DNA of 64,000 bases from Microthrix sp041394405 (GCA_041394405.1 JAWKIF010000011.1:186001-250000), one strand, 5' to 3'; positions 22,876 through 31,666 are shown, numbered from the stretch's first letter. Notes: generated by a model not told the origin, from the letters alone. Numbers and translations are program-made.

Positions 22876-25434
22876 TCACTCGTGAGCGATGGCCTCCAAC
22901 ACGTTCATGCGGGCGGCCCGCCACGCCGGCCACAGCGCGGCGCCCAGGCCCATGAACACGGTGACGAGGATGCAGCCGATGATCCACGCCCAGGGAATGA
23001 CCAGGGTGCCGGAGAAGGCATCGGGAAGCGCATTGACCGCAGCAACGCCCAGCGAGGTGCCCACCGCCACGCCCAGCAGGCCACCGAAGATGGATGTGAT
23101 CACCGCCTCGCGCCGTACCGCCTTGCGGATCTGCCGTCTGGTGGCGCCCACCGCCCGCAGCAGGCCGATCTCCCTCGTCCGCTCGTAGACCGACAGCGCC
23201 AGCGTGTTGGCCACGCCCAGCCCGGCCACCATGACCGACACCAACAGCAGCGCCGCCACCGCCCGCACCGCCCAGTTCAGCGGCGTGGTCTGGCTCTCGG
23301 TGTAGTCCTCCGGGGTGACGATGGCCGAACTGGCGAAGTCGTCGGTCGCCGGCTTGATGGCAGTTCGCACCTGTTCGTCGGTGAACCCCTCGGCGCCCCG
23401 AATGGCCACGGCCTGCACGAAGATCTGGGCACCGAGTTCGTCCGCGAGCGGCTGATCGACCAGGATGGTCGAGAGCGCTGCCGTTCGGGTGTAGATGGCC
23501 CCAACCGTGGCCCGAACGTCGGCCCCAACCCCGGTGGAGAGGGTGACCTGGTCGCCCACCGAGACGCCGAGGTCGCGTGCGGCGTCGGAGGACACCCACA
23601 CCCCCGAGGTGTCGGTGCCACCATCGGTGATCCCCAGGTCGTAGACCGTCGGCACCTCGGCCAGGTCGGCTACCGCCACGCCGGTGGATGTGCCGTCGGG
23701 GCCGTCGACGGTGATGGTGGCGAACGAGGTGGTGACCACCGAAGCCACCTCCGTGGGGCGAGCCAGCGCATCGACCAATGCGGTTGGGTCGGGCGGGACG
23801 AATTGGTTGGGTTGCACGAACCACGTGGCGGTCGTGTCGTTTCGCAACTGGTTCTCCAGGCCCTGGCGCACCGACAGCCCGACCGTGGCCACCAGGGCGA
23901 TGAGCGCCAGGCCGATCATGAGCGCCCCGGCGGTGGTGGCGGTGCGCCGGGGATTGCGGGCGGCGTTGGTCCGGGCCAGCGTGGCCACCGGGCCCGAGCC
24001 CAGCGGGGCGCCGATCATCCGGACGGCCGGAGCAGCGATGAACCGCGAGAGGCCGGCCAGGGCGAGAAACATCGCGATGGCGCCCCCGCCGATGAGCCCA
24101 ATCCGCCAGGCGGTTGAGACGCCGTTGCCGAGGCCGACCACGATGGCGCCGATGCCGCCGCCCACCCCCACCACGCCCATCAGCGGGCCCCACCAGGAGG
24201 CTCGGGGCGGCCCCACCTCGTGGTCGTGCATGGCGGCCACGGGGGCCACCCGTGTCGCTCGCAACGCAGGAAAGATGGCCGACACCATGGTGACGCCCAT
24301 GCCGATGCCCAGCGCCACGCCCACCGTGCGGCCCGAGGCGATCACCCCGAAGCTCCGCTCGGTGTCGATGGCCCATCCGGCCAGGGCGGCCAGCAGCAGG
24401 CCGGCAATCAGCCCCAGCAACGAGGCGATCACCCCGATGACGGCCGCTTCGCCCACGACGGAGGCGAACACCTGGCGCCGTCCGGCCCCAACCGCGCGCA
24501 GCACGGCCAGCTCACGGGTGCGCTGGGCGACGACGATGGAGAAGGTGTTGGCCACCAGGAAGGTGCCGACAAAGAGCGTGATGCCGGCGAACACCAGCAT
24601 GCCGGTCTCGATGGCGTCCACGATGGTGTTGATGAGGCCCACCGCCTGCGCCGTGAGGTCTGCGGCATCGCCCACGGTGACGCCATCGGGCAGCACGTCG
24701 GCAATGCGCTCCTTGGCGGCGGCGGCGTCGCTCTCCGGTGCGACCACGGCGACGATGCTGTCCACCCGCCCCTCACTGCCGAACAGCGACTGGCTGACGG
24801 CCGGATCGAAGACGGCCACGGCGGTGGTGAACTGAAACGGATTGCTGGACTCGGGGGTCCGCGACTCCACCACTCCGGAGATGGTCATCTGGCGTCGCCC
24901 GGTGGGCAGGAACATGCTGACGCTGTCGCCCACCGATGCGGTGGTCAGCGAGGCGGCCGACAGCCCGTCGGCGTTGACGGCCACCTGGTCCGGGCCCGTC
25001 GGAGCGGTGCCGTCGACGAGCCTCCATTGCGCCTCGTCGTAGGCCGAGGTCGTGGCGGCGGCCTCGAACTCGCCCAGGCTGCCCGTGGCCTGCCCCGGCA
25101 CGTCGAAGGACACGCCGCGCTGGGTCTGGCCAAAGGCCGTCGCCACGCCGTCCACGCTGCGGATCTCCTCGGCCAGGGAGGCGTCCAGCGTGCTGGTCAG
25201 GCCGAAGGAGGTGACCTCCGGTGAGACAAACAACAGGCGGTCGGCACCGGGCACGTCGGAGATGTCGCCGGCCTGCGACGCGGTCGAGGTCTCCTCGTCG
25301 AGGATGCCCCTGAGCTGGTCGGCCAGGCCGTACGCGGTGGTGATGAAGCTCACGCCGATGAACACGGCAAAGGTGGTCAGCACGAACCGCAACACGTGGG
25401 AACGGGCGCTGCGCAGGGTGAGGCGAAGTATCAC
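22876..25434 (-). CDS. ABC transporter permease, MacB/FtsX-type with two FtsX domains
   Basis: An 852-residue permease. The N-terminal helix (RFVLTTFAVFIGVSFITTAYG) is followed by an extracytoplasmic MacB-PCD-type domain (about 45-235), four helices of a first FtsX domain (about 265-420, with VAQRTRELAVLRAVGAGRRQVF), a second helix and periplasmic domain, and a second FtsX domain at the end (YERTREIGLLRAVGATRRQIRKAV). Such proteins use ATP from a separate LolD/MacB-type ATPase to drive lipid, lipoprotein or peptide extrusion. No ATPase gene adjoins it on either side, so the partner must lie elsewhere. Confidence 0.92.
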   Translation of the reverse strand: MILRLTLRSARSHVLRFVLTTFAVFIGVSFITTAYGLADQLRGILDEETSTASQAGDISDVPGADRLLFVSPEVTSFGLTSTLDASLAEEIRSVDGVATAFGQTQRGVSFDVPGQATGSLGEFEAAATTSAYDEAQWRLVDGTAPTGPDQVAVNADGLSAASLTTASVGDSVSMFLPTGRRQMTISGVVESRTPESSNPFQFTTAVAVFDPAVSQSLFGSEGRVDSIVAVVAPESDAAAAKERIADVLPDGVTVGDAADLTAQAVGLINTIVDAIETGMLVFAGITLFVGTFLVANTFSIVVAQRTRELAVLRAVGAGRRQVFASVVGEAAVIGVIASLLGLIAGLLLAALAGWAIDTERSFGVIASGRTVGVALGIGMGVTMVSAIFPALRATRVAPVAAMHDHEVGPPRASWWGPLMGVVGVGGGIGAIVVGLGNGVSTAWRIGLIGGGAIAMFLALAGLSRFIAAPAVRMIGAPLGSGPVATLARTNAARNPRRTATTAGALMIGLALIALVATVGLSVRQGLENQLRNDTTATWFVQPNQFVPPDPTALVDALARPTEVASVVTTSFATITVDGPDGTSTGVAVADLAEVPTVYDLGITDGGTDTSGVWVSSDAARDLGVSVGDQVTLSTGVGADVRATVGAIYTRTAALSTILVDQPLADELGAQIFVQAVAIRGAEGFTDEQVRTAIKPATDDFASSAIVTPEDYTESQTTPLNWAVRAVAALLLVSVMVAGLGVANTLALSVYERTREIGLLRAVGATRRQIRKAVRREAVITSIFGGLLGVAVGTSLGVAAVNALPDAFSGTLVIPWAWIIGCILVTVFMGLGAALWPAWRAARMNVLEAIAHE

Positions 25435-25517
25435 CGCCCCAGTCTGCCCGCTGCAGGCCCGGTACCGTGTCGAGCGGGGGTGCGAACTGCGCCCCGACGC
25501 CCCAAAGGAGCAACACG

Positions 25518-26378
25518 ATGACCAGCGAGCCGGCCGACACCACGCAATGGGAATGCTTCGATGTCAACCTCGACGGCGGCGTGGCCCACGTGCAACTGAG
25601 CCGACCCGATGCCTACAACTCGATGGTGCCGGCTTTTTGGACCGAGCTGCCCGCCCTGGTGCGGGCGCTTGACGAGCCGGGAACCACCCGGGTGATGGTG
25701 CTGTCCTCCACCGGCAAGCACTTTTCGGCCGGCATGGACCTGGCCGTGTTCACGGGTGACGGCGGGCTGGGAAACGCTCCCGGCGTCACCGAACCGGGAC
25801 GCCTCAGCTCCAACCTGTGGATGCTGGTGCAGCACCTCCAGGCGTCGTTCACCGCGCTGGCCGAGGCTCGGTTTCCCGTGTTGGCCGCCGTGCAGGGCGG
25901 GTGCATCGGCGGCGCCGTGGACATGGTGGCGGCGGCCGACTGCCGCTACGCCAGCGAGGACGCATTCGTGTGCATTCAGGAGATCAACATTGGAATGACC
26001 GCCGACGTGGGCACGTTGCAGCGTCTGCCGAAGATCATCCCGGAAGGGGTTGCACGGGAATGGGCCTTCACCGGTGACCGCATCCCCGCGGCCCGGGCGC
26101 GGGAGGTGGGATTCTTCAACGACACGTTCGCCGATCACGACACGACCGTGGCCGAGACGCTGGCCATCGCCGAGCGCATCGCCGCCCAGTCGCCGTTGGC
26201 GATCTGGGGCACGAAGGAGGCGATCAGCTACGCCCGCGATCACAGCACGGCCGATGCGCTGCACCAGATTGCGGGATGGCAGTCGGGCATGTTCAAGCCC
26301 GGCGACATGATGGAGAGCTTTGCGGCCAAGGGCGAGGGGCGACCGCCGGGCTTCGAGGACCTGCCCCCACGCCCATGA
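25518..26378 (+). CDS. Enoyl-CoA hydratase/isomerase family protein, dienoyl-CoA isomerase-like
   Basis: A 286-residue crotonase. The CoA-binding and oxyanion blocks are GKHFSAGMDLAVF and QGGCIGGAVDMVAAADCRYA. The active-site region CIQEINIGMTADVGTLQRLPKII keeps the Glu and Asp pair typical of delta3,5-delta2,4-dienoyl-CoA isomerase (ECH1), so isomerisation of unsaturated acyl-CoAs is more likely than simple hydration. ATG 25518 has a strong AAAGGAG ribosome site; an upstream in-frame GTG/ATG lacks one. It is divergent from the permease, and its stop overlaps the next ATG (ATGA). Confidence 0.9.
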   Translation: MTSEPADTTQWECFDVNLDGGVAHVQLSRPDAYNSMVPAFWTELPALVRALDEPGTTRVMVLSSTGKHFSAGMDLAVFTGDGGLGNAPGVTEPGRLSSNLWMLVQHLQASFTALAEARFPVLAAVQGGCIGGAVDMVAAADCRYASEDAFVCIQEINIGMTADVGTLQRLPKIIPEGVAREWAFTGDRIPAARAREVGFFNDTFADHDTTVAETLAIAERIAAQSPLAIWGTKEAISYARDHSTADALHQIAGWQSGMFKPGDMMESFAAKGEGRPPGFEDLPPRP

Positions 26379-27010
26379 GCCTGGCGCTGTTCGATCTCGA
26401 CAACACCCTCATCGACCGCCGGGCGATGTTCCGCCGCTGGGCTGCGGGCATGCTGGAGCGCCGCGGGGTGACCCACCCGGGTGCGCTGGAATGGCTCGTC
26501 GAGGTGGACGGCAACGGCTACGGCGACAAGGAGCGTTGGATGCCGGTGGCCGCGGAGCGTTTCGGGGTGCCCGAACGCGACATCGCCGCAGATCGGGCCG
26601 AGCACTGGGTGGCCGCCATTGAGGTGGCCCCGAGCGTCGCCCAGGCGCTCGAACGGCTGGCGGGCGAGGGCTGGGCCTTGGGCATGGTCACCAATGGCCC
26701 GGCATCGCAGTGGGACAAGATCAACGCAGCCGAGCTGGGCGGGCACTTCGACGCGGTGGTGGTGTCCGAGCTGGTGGGCACCCGCAAGCCGGAGGCGGCC
26801 ATCTTTCAGCTGGCCGCGGAGCTGTGCGGCCACCCGCTGGAGGGCTGGATGGTGGGGGATCACCCCCGCTACGACATGGAGGGGGCGCGTGCGGTGGGCC
26901 TGCGTACGGCCTGGATGCGGGGCCCCGAGCCGTGGCCCGACGAGCTTCAGCCGCCCGACCTGGTGGCCAGCACGATCAGCGAGTTCGTCGACCACGTGCT
27001 GGCCGACTGA
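26375..27010 (+). CDS. HAD family hydrolase
   Basis: A 211-residue haloacid dehalogenase-type hydrolase. Motif I is LFDLDNTLID with the nucleophile Asp7 and acid Asp9, motif II is MVTNGP, motif III is the Lys of VGTRKPE, and motif IV is MVGDHPRYDMEGARAVG. A helical cap lies between motifs I and II (C1 type). The family mostly dephosphorylates small metabolites; this subgroup is commonly annotated as phosphoglycolate phosphatase-like but the substrate cannot be inferred. It is translationally coupled to the crotonase gene and convergent with the metalloprotease gene 12 bases away. Confidence 0.9.
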   Translation: MSLALFDLDNTLIDRRAMFRRWAAGMLERRGVTHPGALEWLVEVDGNGYGDKERWMPVAAERFGVPERDIAADRAEHWVAAIEVAPSVAQALERLAGEGWALGMVTNGPASQWDKINAAELGGHFDAVVVSELVGTRKPEAAIFQLAAELCGHPLEGWMVGDHPRYDMEGARAVGLRTAWMRGPEPWPDELQPPDLVASTISEFVDHVLAD

Positions 27011-27022
27011 ATCGCCTGCCGG

Positions 27023-27883
27023 CTAGCCCTCCACCGTGCGGGTTGGGCCAAACAGCTCCTCCTCGAAGGGGTGCCCGGCCTCGGTGGCCAGTGCGTCGTC
27101 TGCGGTGCGGGCCCTCGGCACCGTGAAGCGGTCGGCCTTGGCCATGTCGACCGTGTAGCCGAGGTCGCCCAACGAGGCAACGCTGATGGTGCTCATGGGG
27201 TTGAAACCGGAGTTGGCGTAGCCCGTCATCAGCTCGTTGTTGAGGACCGACTCCCGCCAGTGGCCGTCACGGGTGCCACCGCCGCCTGAGTTCTCCACGG
27301 GCACCGAGCCGGTGCCACCCAGGCCCCGCCACGCAATGTTGGCCTTGGAGCCCGAGAAGCGAGGGTTGGATCCGCCGGCCCCCTGCACCAGCCCCTTCCG
27401 GCTCCACAACGTGCCAAAGCCCACCACGTGGGTCATCTCGTGCAACACGGTCTCGTCCAGCGAGCCGGACTGGATCATGCCGGGAACGTCGGCCCGGTCG
27501 ATCAACACCGTGCCGGTGACCGGTAGGCCGTTGCTGGTGCGGGTGACGCAGGGGCCGGCCGAGGCCAGGGTGCCGCCGGGACCGTCGTCGTTCACGAACT
27601 TCACGTCGATGTACAGGTCGTCGATGGTGGTGGGCGGGTTGGGGTCCCTCGGGTCGCATTGCAGCCCGGCGCTACGCGGGATGTCCGAGAGGTCGGTGGT
27701 GATGATGCTCTCCAGCTTGCGCTCGCCGTCGCGCACCGCCTGGGTGGCGGTGGCGTTGGGCGAGCCCGTGATGCGAAGCGTGATGTTGAAGCTCCGCGGC
27801 TTGGGAGGCGGAGCCGTGGAGCAGCCGCATCCCGCGGCGAGGAGGAAAACGCTGACGGGTACGGCGAGGTTGCGGAGCTTCAT
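27023..27883 (-). CDS. Leishmanolysin-like (M8) zinc metalloprotease, lipoprotein
   Basis: A 286-residue exported metallopeptidase. A signal peptide ends in LLAAGC (Cys19), so it is lipid-anchored outside the membrane. The zinc site is HEMTH (148-152) in VLHEMTHVVGFGTLW, the third ligand is His208 in RDGHWRESVLNNELMTG, and a Met-turn Met lies near 230 (NPMSTISVASLGDLGY). This spacing and the WRESV..NELMTG block are characteristic of leishmanolysin-type M8 peptidases. Substrates are unknown. The lipobox region is identical over twelve residues to the esterase at 9033. Confidence 0.85.
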   Translation of the reverse strand: MKLRNLAVPVSVFLLAAGCGCSTAPPPKPRSFNITLRITGSPNATATQAVRDGERKLESIITTDLSDIPRSAGLQCDPRDPNPPTTIDDLYIDVKFVNDDGPGGTLASAGPCVTRTSNGLPVTGTVLIDRADVPGMIQSGSLDETVLHEMTHVVGFGTLWSRKGLVQGAGGSNPRFSGSKANIAWRGLGGTGSVPVENSGGGGTRDGHWRESVLNNELMTGYANSGFNPMSTISVASLGDLGYTVDMAKADRFTVPRARTADDALATEAGHPFEEELFGPTRTVEG

Positions 27884-27963
27884 GCGGTGCTTTCGGTGGG
27901 GCGGATCGACAGGTTCGCGCAGCGTGCGGCGGGCTGCATCGCGGCTGCAGTGTCACGCTCCGA

Positions 27964-27996
27964 GTTGACTGTAGTTCGCTCGGTCACGGAGTCAAC
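27964..27996. other. Inverted repeat in the gap between metalloprotease and downstream-facing hypothetical gene
   Basis: GTTGACT (27964-27970) and AGTCAAC (27990-27996) form a 7-base stem with a 19-base loop. It lies between the end of the 28021 gene and the start of the metalloprotease gene (both minus strand) in a stretch of lower GC. It could be a terminator for the former or a regulatory site for the latter; there is no T run. Confidence 0.3.
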
Positions 27997-28020
27997 CGGC
28001 AGGCTGCTGGGCCGGACGGA

Positions 28021-28623
28021 TCAATCGCCGACGTCCTCGGACGGGAGGAACGAAAAGGTCTGGTCGCCGAGGCGCACGAGCGTGGCGGCCACCCAGCCCC
28101 CGATGGCCCCGAAATGGTCGTCCAGCACCGACCCGTCGGCCAGGGTGGATTCATCCAGCTCGTAGGAGCCCTCATAGCTGACTTCGACCGACCACTCGGT
28201 GGCGGTCAGGTCCGCATCGTGGAGCGCCGCCGCAGTGGGCCCTTCCCGGTGCAACCGCTCGCCGCCCATCGGCGGGCTGTCGGTCGGCAACGCCGCCAGC
28301 AGGACGGCGAGGTCGGGTTGCTGCGCCAGGCGCTGCACCCGGAAGCTCACCTCGATCTCGATGCTGGGGGGCTCGCTGAGGTCCTCGTCGATGTACCACG
28401 AGCGATAGGCGGTCTGGCTCCAGGTGGGCCATTCCAGCGTCACGTCGGCCCGGACCCGTGGCGGTGTTCCCTCGCCGGGGAGGCCGTAGGACGTCTCCCA
28501 GGTGAGGTCGCCCAGCAGGATGTCGGTCTGGAAGCGCTCCTCAAAAGCCTGACGTTCCAGCATCGCTCGTTCCATGGCGTCTCGGAGCGCGCCGATGGCG
28601 TCGGTGAAGACATGGTCGAGCAC
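28021..28623 (-). CDS. Hypothetical protein
   Basis: A 200-residue acidic soluble protein without a recognised domain. It starts MLDHVFTDAIGALRDAMERAML and has a central beta-rich part (TDILLGDLTWETSYGL, VRADVTLEWPTWSQTAYRSWYI) and an acidic C-terminus (FSFLPSEDVGD). Codon use and third-position GC match neighbours, so it is likely a real gene. No signal peptide or membrane segment is present. It is followed 137 bases later by the metalloprotease gene on the same strand and preceded by the VOC gene with a 9-base gap, so it is probably co-transcribed with the latter. Confidence 0.65.
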   Translation of the reverse strand: MLDHVFTDAIGALRDAMERAMLERQAFEERFQTDILLGDLTWETSYGLPGEGTPPRVRADVTLEWPTWSQTAYRSWYIDEDLSEPPSIEIEVSFRVQRLAQQPDLAVLLAALPTDSPPMGGERLHREGPTAAALHDADLTATEWSVEVSYEGSYELDESTLADGSVLDDHFGAIGGWVAATLVRLGDQTFSFLPSEDVGD

Positions 28624-28632
28624 CCGGCGACC

Positions 28633-29334
28633 CTACCCGTCAGCCGCCACCCCTGGGTGAGGGCTCATCACCACGCATTCCACCGAGCCGCCGTGATTCC
28701 GGAGCCGCAACGAAGCGATGGATCGGCCCTGCTGAATCGCAGGCTTGGGCGTGCCCAGGTCGTCCGGCAGCGCTGCGGCGGTGCCGTCCAAGTCCTCGGA
28801 GGTGAAGGCGAGGCCGAAGAAGCGGGCGGGTTCCTGCTCCTTGGTGGTCGGTGGGCCGGTGGGGCCGACCAGCTCGACGATCACGTCTCCGGCCCAGAAG
28901 AACACCTGGCGCATGGGCTCGCCGTAGCTGGTGCTGTGGCCCTCCCGCCGCACCTCGAAGCCCACGCTGATCATGGCCTCGATGGTGCGGTCGACGTCGG
29001 CGGACGCGATCACGACGTGATCGATGGAACTGATGCCGTTCGGGTGGTCGGGGCCATCGTCTCCGGCTGCATGCCCGCCGTCGGGGACCCAGCCGGTGCT
29101 GAGGCCGTCGAGATCCGAGACGGTGGCGCGCCGGTGCGGCGCGCCGGTACCGCCCCGAAGGTCCCAGCGAAGCAGGCCGCGGGGTCCGTCGTCCCCGTGC
29201 AAGCAGATCTGAACGTCGCCGACGGCGACCGTGCGGCCCACGACCTCGAAGCCGACGGCCGCCCATGACTCGGGTCGATCGCCTACGTGCAGCGCAACGA
29301 GGCTGGGCGGACGATGGGCGGGCAGGGCCGACAT
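28633..29334 (-). CDS. VOC (glyoxalase/bleomycin resistance) family protein
   Basis: A 233-residue protein with two vicinal-oxygen-chelate modules: a degenerate one at the N-terminus (SLVALHVGDRPESWAAVGFEV) and a clear one beginning ISSIDHVVIASADVDRTIEAMIS with VFFWAGDVIVELVGPTG and GLAFTSEDLDGTAAAL. The IDHVVI histidine and the VIVELV glutamate are the expected metal ligands. The reaction is not predictable. ATG 29334 is preferred; the frame is open to GTG 29388, but the extra residues look non-homologous. Upstream lies an unusual palindrome-rich gap. Confidence 0.75.
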   Translation of the reverse strand: MSALPAHRPPSLVALHVGDRPESWAAVGFEVVGRTVAVGDVQICLHGDDGPRGLLRWDLRGGTGAPHRRATVSDLDGLSTGWVPDGGHAAGDDGPDHPNGISSIDHVVIASADVDRTIEAMISVGFEVRREGHSTSYGEPMRQVFFWAGDVIVELVGPTGPPTTKEQEPARFFGLAFTSEDLDGTAAALPDDLGTPKPAIQQGRSIASLRLRNHGGSVECVVMSPHPGVAADG

Positions 29335-29413
29335 GGACTGGACGCTATCGGTGTCGGCGCCTGCGGGGGAGGACACATGAAATGCCACGGAATGCGGTTA
29401 CCTATCCCTGTAA

Positions 29414-29613
29414 GGCCACTTCGAGCGGTCGGCCGACCACCACACATAGTGGCCATTCGGCAGGATTTCTCCCGGTCTTGCCCCGGATGACCACTCTGTG
29501 TAGGTTCTGGTCCAGAGCAATTGCTCGTTGTGGTGGCGGGAACCTCCACAACAGAACGATCCGCTGGTGCGGGAACTCGGCGGGAGTTCCCCAACAAAAC
29601 CGGCGGATCGTTC
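29414..29613. other. Palindrome-rich non-coding segment with nested inverted repeats
   Basis: This gap between the photolyase end and the VOC gene start holds a chain of exact inverted repeats. GGCCACT/AGTGGCC (29414-29420, 29448-29454) encloses the perfect palindrome GGTCGGCCGACC (29427-29438). Then come GAGCAATTGCTC (29515-29526), GTTGTGG/CCACAAC (29527-29533, 29546-29552) and 15-base arms 29554-29568/29599-29613 with one G-T mismatch. Those arms enclose GGGAACTC/GAGTTCCC (29571-29578, 29584-29591). Local GC is lower than in flanking genes. No coding pattern was found. It may be a structured RNA, a terminator complex or a miniature mobile element. Confidence 0.6.
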
Positions 29614-29646
29614 CGCGTTCGGGCACCGGTTCGCCGGGTGGGTGGC

Positions 29647-31098
29647 TCAGCTCCCGGAGCCCGCGGATCGGGCCCGTTCGTAGACGGCCAGCGTGCGTTG
29701 CCGGGCCTCGTCGTGGGCCACCAGCGGGTGGGGATAGCTGCGGCCGAGCGCCAGGCCCGCCTTGGCCAACGTGGCCTCGGGCGCCTCCCACGGCCGGTGC
29801 ACCCACCGGTCGGGCAGCTGCGCCACCTCGGGCACCCAGCGGCGCACGTAGTCGCCCTGCGGGTCGAAGCGCGTCGCCTGGGTGGTGGGGTTGAAGATGC
29901 GGAAATAGGGGGCGGCGTCGGGGCCCGTGCCCGCCACCCACTGCCAGTTGCCCACGTTCTGGGTGGTATCGCCGTCCACCAAGAGGCGCCGGAAGTGGGC
30001 CTCGCCCCAGCGCCAGTCCACCAGCAGGTCCTTGACCAGGAACGACGCCACGATCATGCGCACGCGGTTGTGCATCCAGCCCGTCGCCGTGAGCTCGCGC
30101 ATGCCCGCATCCACGATGGGATAGCCGGTCTGGCCGGCGCACCAGGCATCGAACTCGCTGTCGTCATTCGTCCAGTCGATGGTGTCGTACTCGGGCCGCA
30201 TCGCTTGCCGTGTCAGGGCGGGGTGGGCCCACAGCAGGTGGGCATACCAGTCGCGCCAGGCCAGCTGTCGAACCAGCGCCGCTCCGCCCGTGCCGGCCTC
30301 GCCGAGCGCCGCTGCCGCACGTCGGGGCGACAGCGTGCCGTAGTGCAGGTCGGTCGACAGCTCGGACGTGCTGGCCAAATCGGGCCGATCCCGCTCGTCG
30401 CGGTACCGGTCGGCCCGCTGGACGGCCGCGTCCAGGCGGGCCAGGGCGGCGTGCTCCCCGCCATCGTGGTGTGGCTCGCTGCCGGCGCACGGCAGGTCGG
30501 GGAGCGTCAGCGGCTTCCCTGCGCCCGGGCCGGGCTGCGCGTTCGGCGCTGCGGTTCGTGGGCCCCGTGCCGGCTGATCCGGCCACGGATCCCAAGCCGT
30601 GTCCCGCCAGCGCTTGTAGAAGGGCGTGAACACCTTGGACACCGTGTCGTCCTTGGTGGTGACCGACAACGGTGGCAGGACCAGGGAACCCCAGTGGGTG
30701 TGGAACGGCACCGGCTCGCTGCGGGACGTCGTCGACGCGCTGCGCCCCAGTTCGCTCAGGCGGCGATGTACACGCCGGTCGCGCCGGCGGCCGCCCGGTG
30801 CCGCATCGGCGTTGGCGTGCAGCGCGTCGGCGCCCACCTCGGCGAGCACGCCCGGCACCACCTCGGCGGGGTCGCCACGCCGCAGACACAGGCCGCCTCC
30901 CCGGTCGCGCAGCTCGCCGTCCAGCGCACGCAGGTGGGCGGCCAACTGCGCCTGGCGGTGCGGCCCCGCAGCGTCCATGATCGCAGGGTCCACCACGAAG
31001 AGCGCCGTCACTTCGTCGGCCTCGGAGGCGGCCGCCCAAGCCGGGTTGTCGCCCAGCCGGAGGTCCTTTCGGAACCACACCACGGCGCGAGATGTCAT
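29647..31098 (-). CDS. phr: Deoxyribodipyrimidine photolyase (cryptochrome/photolyase family)
   Basis: A 483-residue flavoprotein that uses blue light to split cyclobutane pyrimidine dimers. The N-terminal antenna domain begins VVWFRKDLRLGDNPAW. The FAD domain shows LHYGTLSPR, LVRQLAWRDWYAHLLW, the substrate/FAD block AWCAGQTGYPIVDAGMRELTATGWMHNR, FLVKDLLVDWRWGEAHF, DGDTTQNVGNWQWVAGTGPDAAPYFRIFNP and YVRRWVPEV. The tryptophans and the Asn of these blocks are those of class I CPD photolyases. ATG 31098 gives the canonical start TSRAVVWFRKDLR. Confidence 0.95.
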   Translation of the reverse strand: MTSRAVVWFRKDLRLGDNPAWAAASEADEVTALFVVDPAIMDAAGPHRQAQLAAHLRALDGELRDRGGGLCLRRGDPAEVVPGVLAEVGADALHANADAAPGGRRRDRRVHRRLSELGRSASTTSRSEPVPFHTHWGSLVLPPLSVTTKDDTVSKVFTPFYKRWRDTAWDPWPDQPARGPRTAAPNAQPGPGAGKPLTLPDLPCAGSEPHHDGGEHAALARLDAAVQRADRYRDERDRPDLASTSELSTDLHYGTLSPRRAAAALGEAGTGGAALVRQLAWRDWYAHLLWAHPALTRQAMRPEYDTIDWTNDDSEFDAWCAGQTGYPIVDAGMRELTATGWMHNRVRMIVASFLVKDLLVDWRWGEAHFRRLLVDGDTTQNVGNWQWVAGTGPDAAPYFRIFNPTTQATRFDPQGDYVRRWVPEVAQLPDRWVHRPWEAPEATLAKAGLALGRSYPHPLVAHDEARQRTLAVYERARSAGSGS

Positions 31099-31132
31099 GC
31101 CGACACGCTCGTCTCCACCGCGGTGGAGGTGC

Positions 31133-31666
31133 TCAGTTTCGGGTGAGTACCGGGGGTTCGGTCGTGGCGAAGCGCAGTGACAGGTCGGCACATTCGGGGC
31201 AGTCTGCCGCGGCGACCACGCCGGAGGAGGCCAGGTGCCCGTAGATGATGCAGCCCAGGCACACGGCGAAGGCGGCCTCCAGGAACGCCGCAACAGTGAT
31301 GGCCGCCACCAGCGCCACGCCGACGCCGGGCGAGCCGAAGCCCAGCCAGGCGACGGCCGCCAGGGTGGACAGCAAGGTTCCGATACCTTGGGCGAACCGC
31401 TTCGGCGCACCCGCCACGAACCGCTCGGCCCGTGGCAGGCGGGGGGCGACCACCCGGGTGGCCAGCTGGCCCAGCGGGCTCAGGGTGGGGCCGGTGAGCA
31501 CCCGCGCCCAGAAGCCGAGTGCCAACGGGATCACGAGCCAACGGGCGCCGTCGATGCCGAGCGCCGTGCCCGCCAGGATCAGAGCGGTGAGGGCCACCAC
31601 GCCGGCAGCAACGCTGCGCGCCGCCGCCTCGTTCACGGGGTTGGGGAAGCTGAAGAGGGATCGCAC
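31133..31666 (-). CDS. DUF4395 domain-containing membrane protein
   Basis: A 177-residue protein with four hydrophobic segments matching DUF4395: FSFPNPVNEAAARSVAAGVVAL, WLVIPLALGFWARVLTGPTLSPLGQLAT, the RFAQGIGTLLSTLAAVAWLGF block and EAAFAVCLGCIIYGHL. Two Cys pairs, CLGC and CPEC near the C-terminus, suggest redox or metal binding; the second pair is in the hydrophilic tail. DUF4395 proteins often accompany thioredoxin or rhodanese proteins, but none is next to it here. GTG 31666 is the start because homology begins there. Function unknown. Confidence 0.85.
   Translation of the reverse strand: MRSLFSFPNPVNEAAARSVAAGVVALTALILAGTALGIDGARWLVIPLALGFWARVLTGPTLSPLGQLATRVVAPRLPRAERFVAGAPKRFAQGIGTLLSTLAAVAWLGFGSPGVGVALVAAITVAAFLEAAFAVCLGCIIYGHLASSGVVAAADCPECADLSLRFATTEPPVLTRN

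Noticed and set aside
22559..24376. Long minus-strand frame inside the permease and PhoD genes
   Set aside because: It is an alternative frame of the same strand with Arg/Gly/His-rich composition and no domains.
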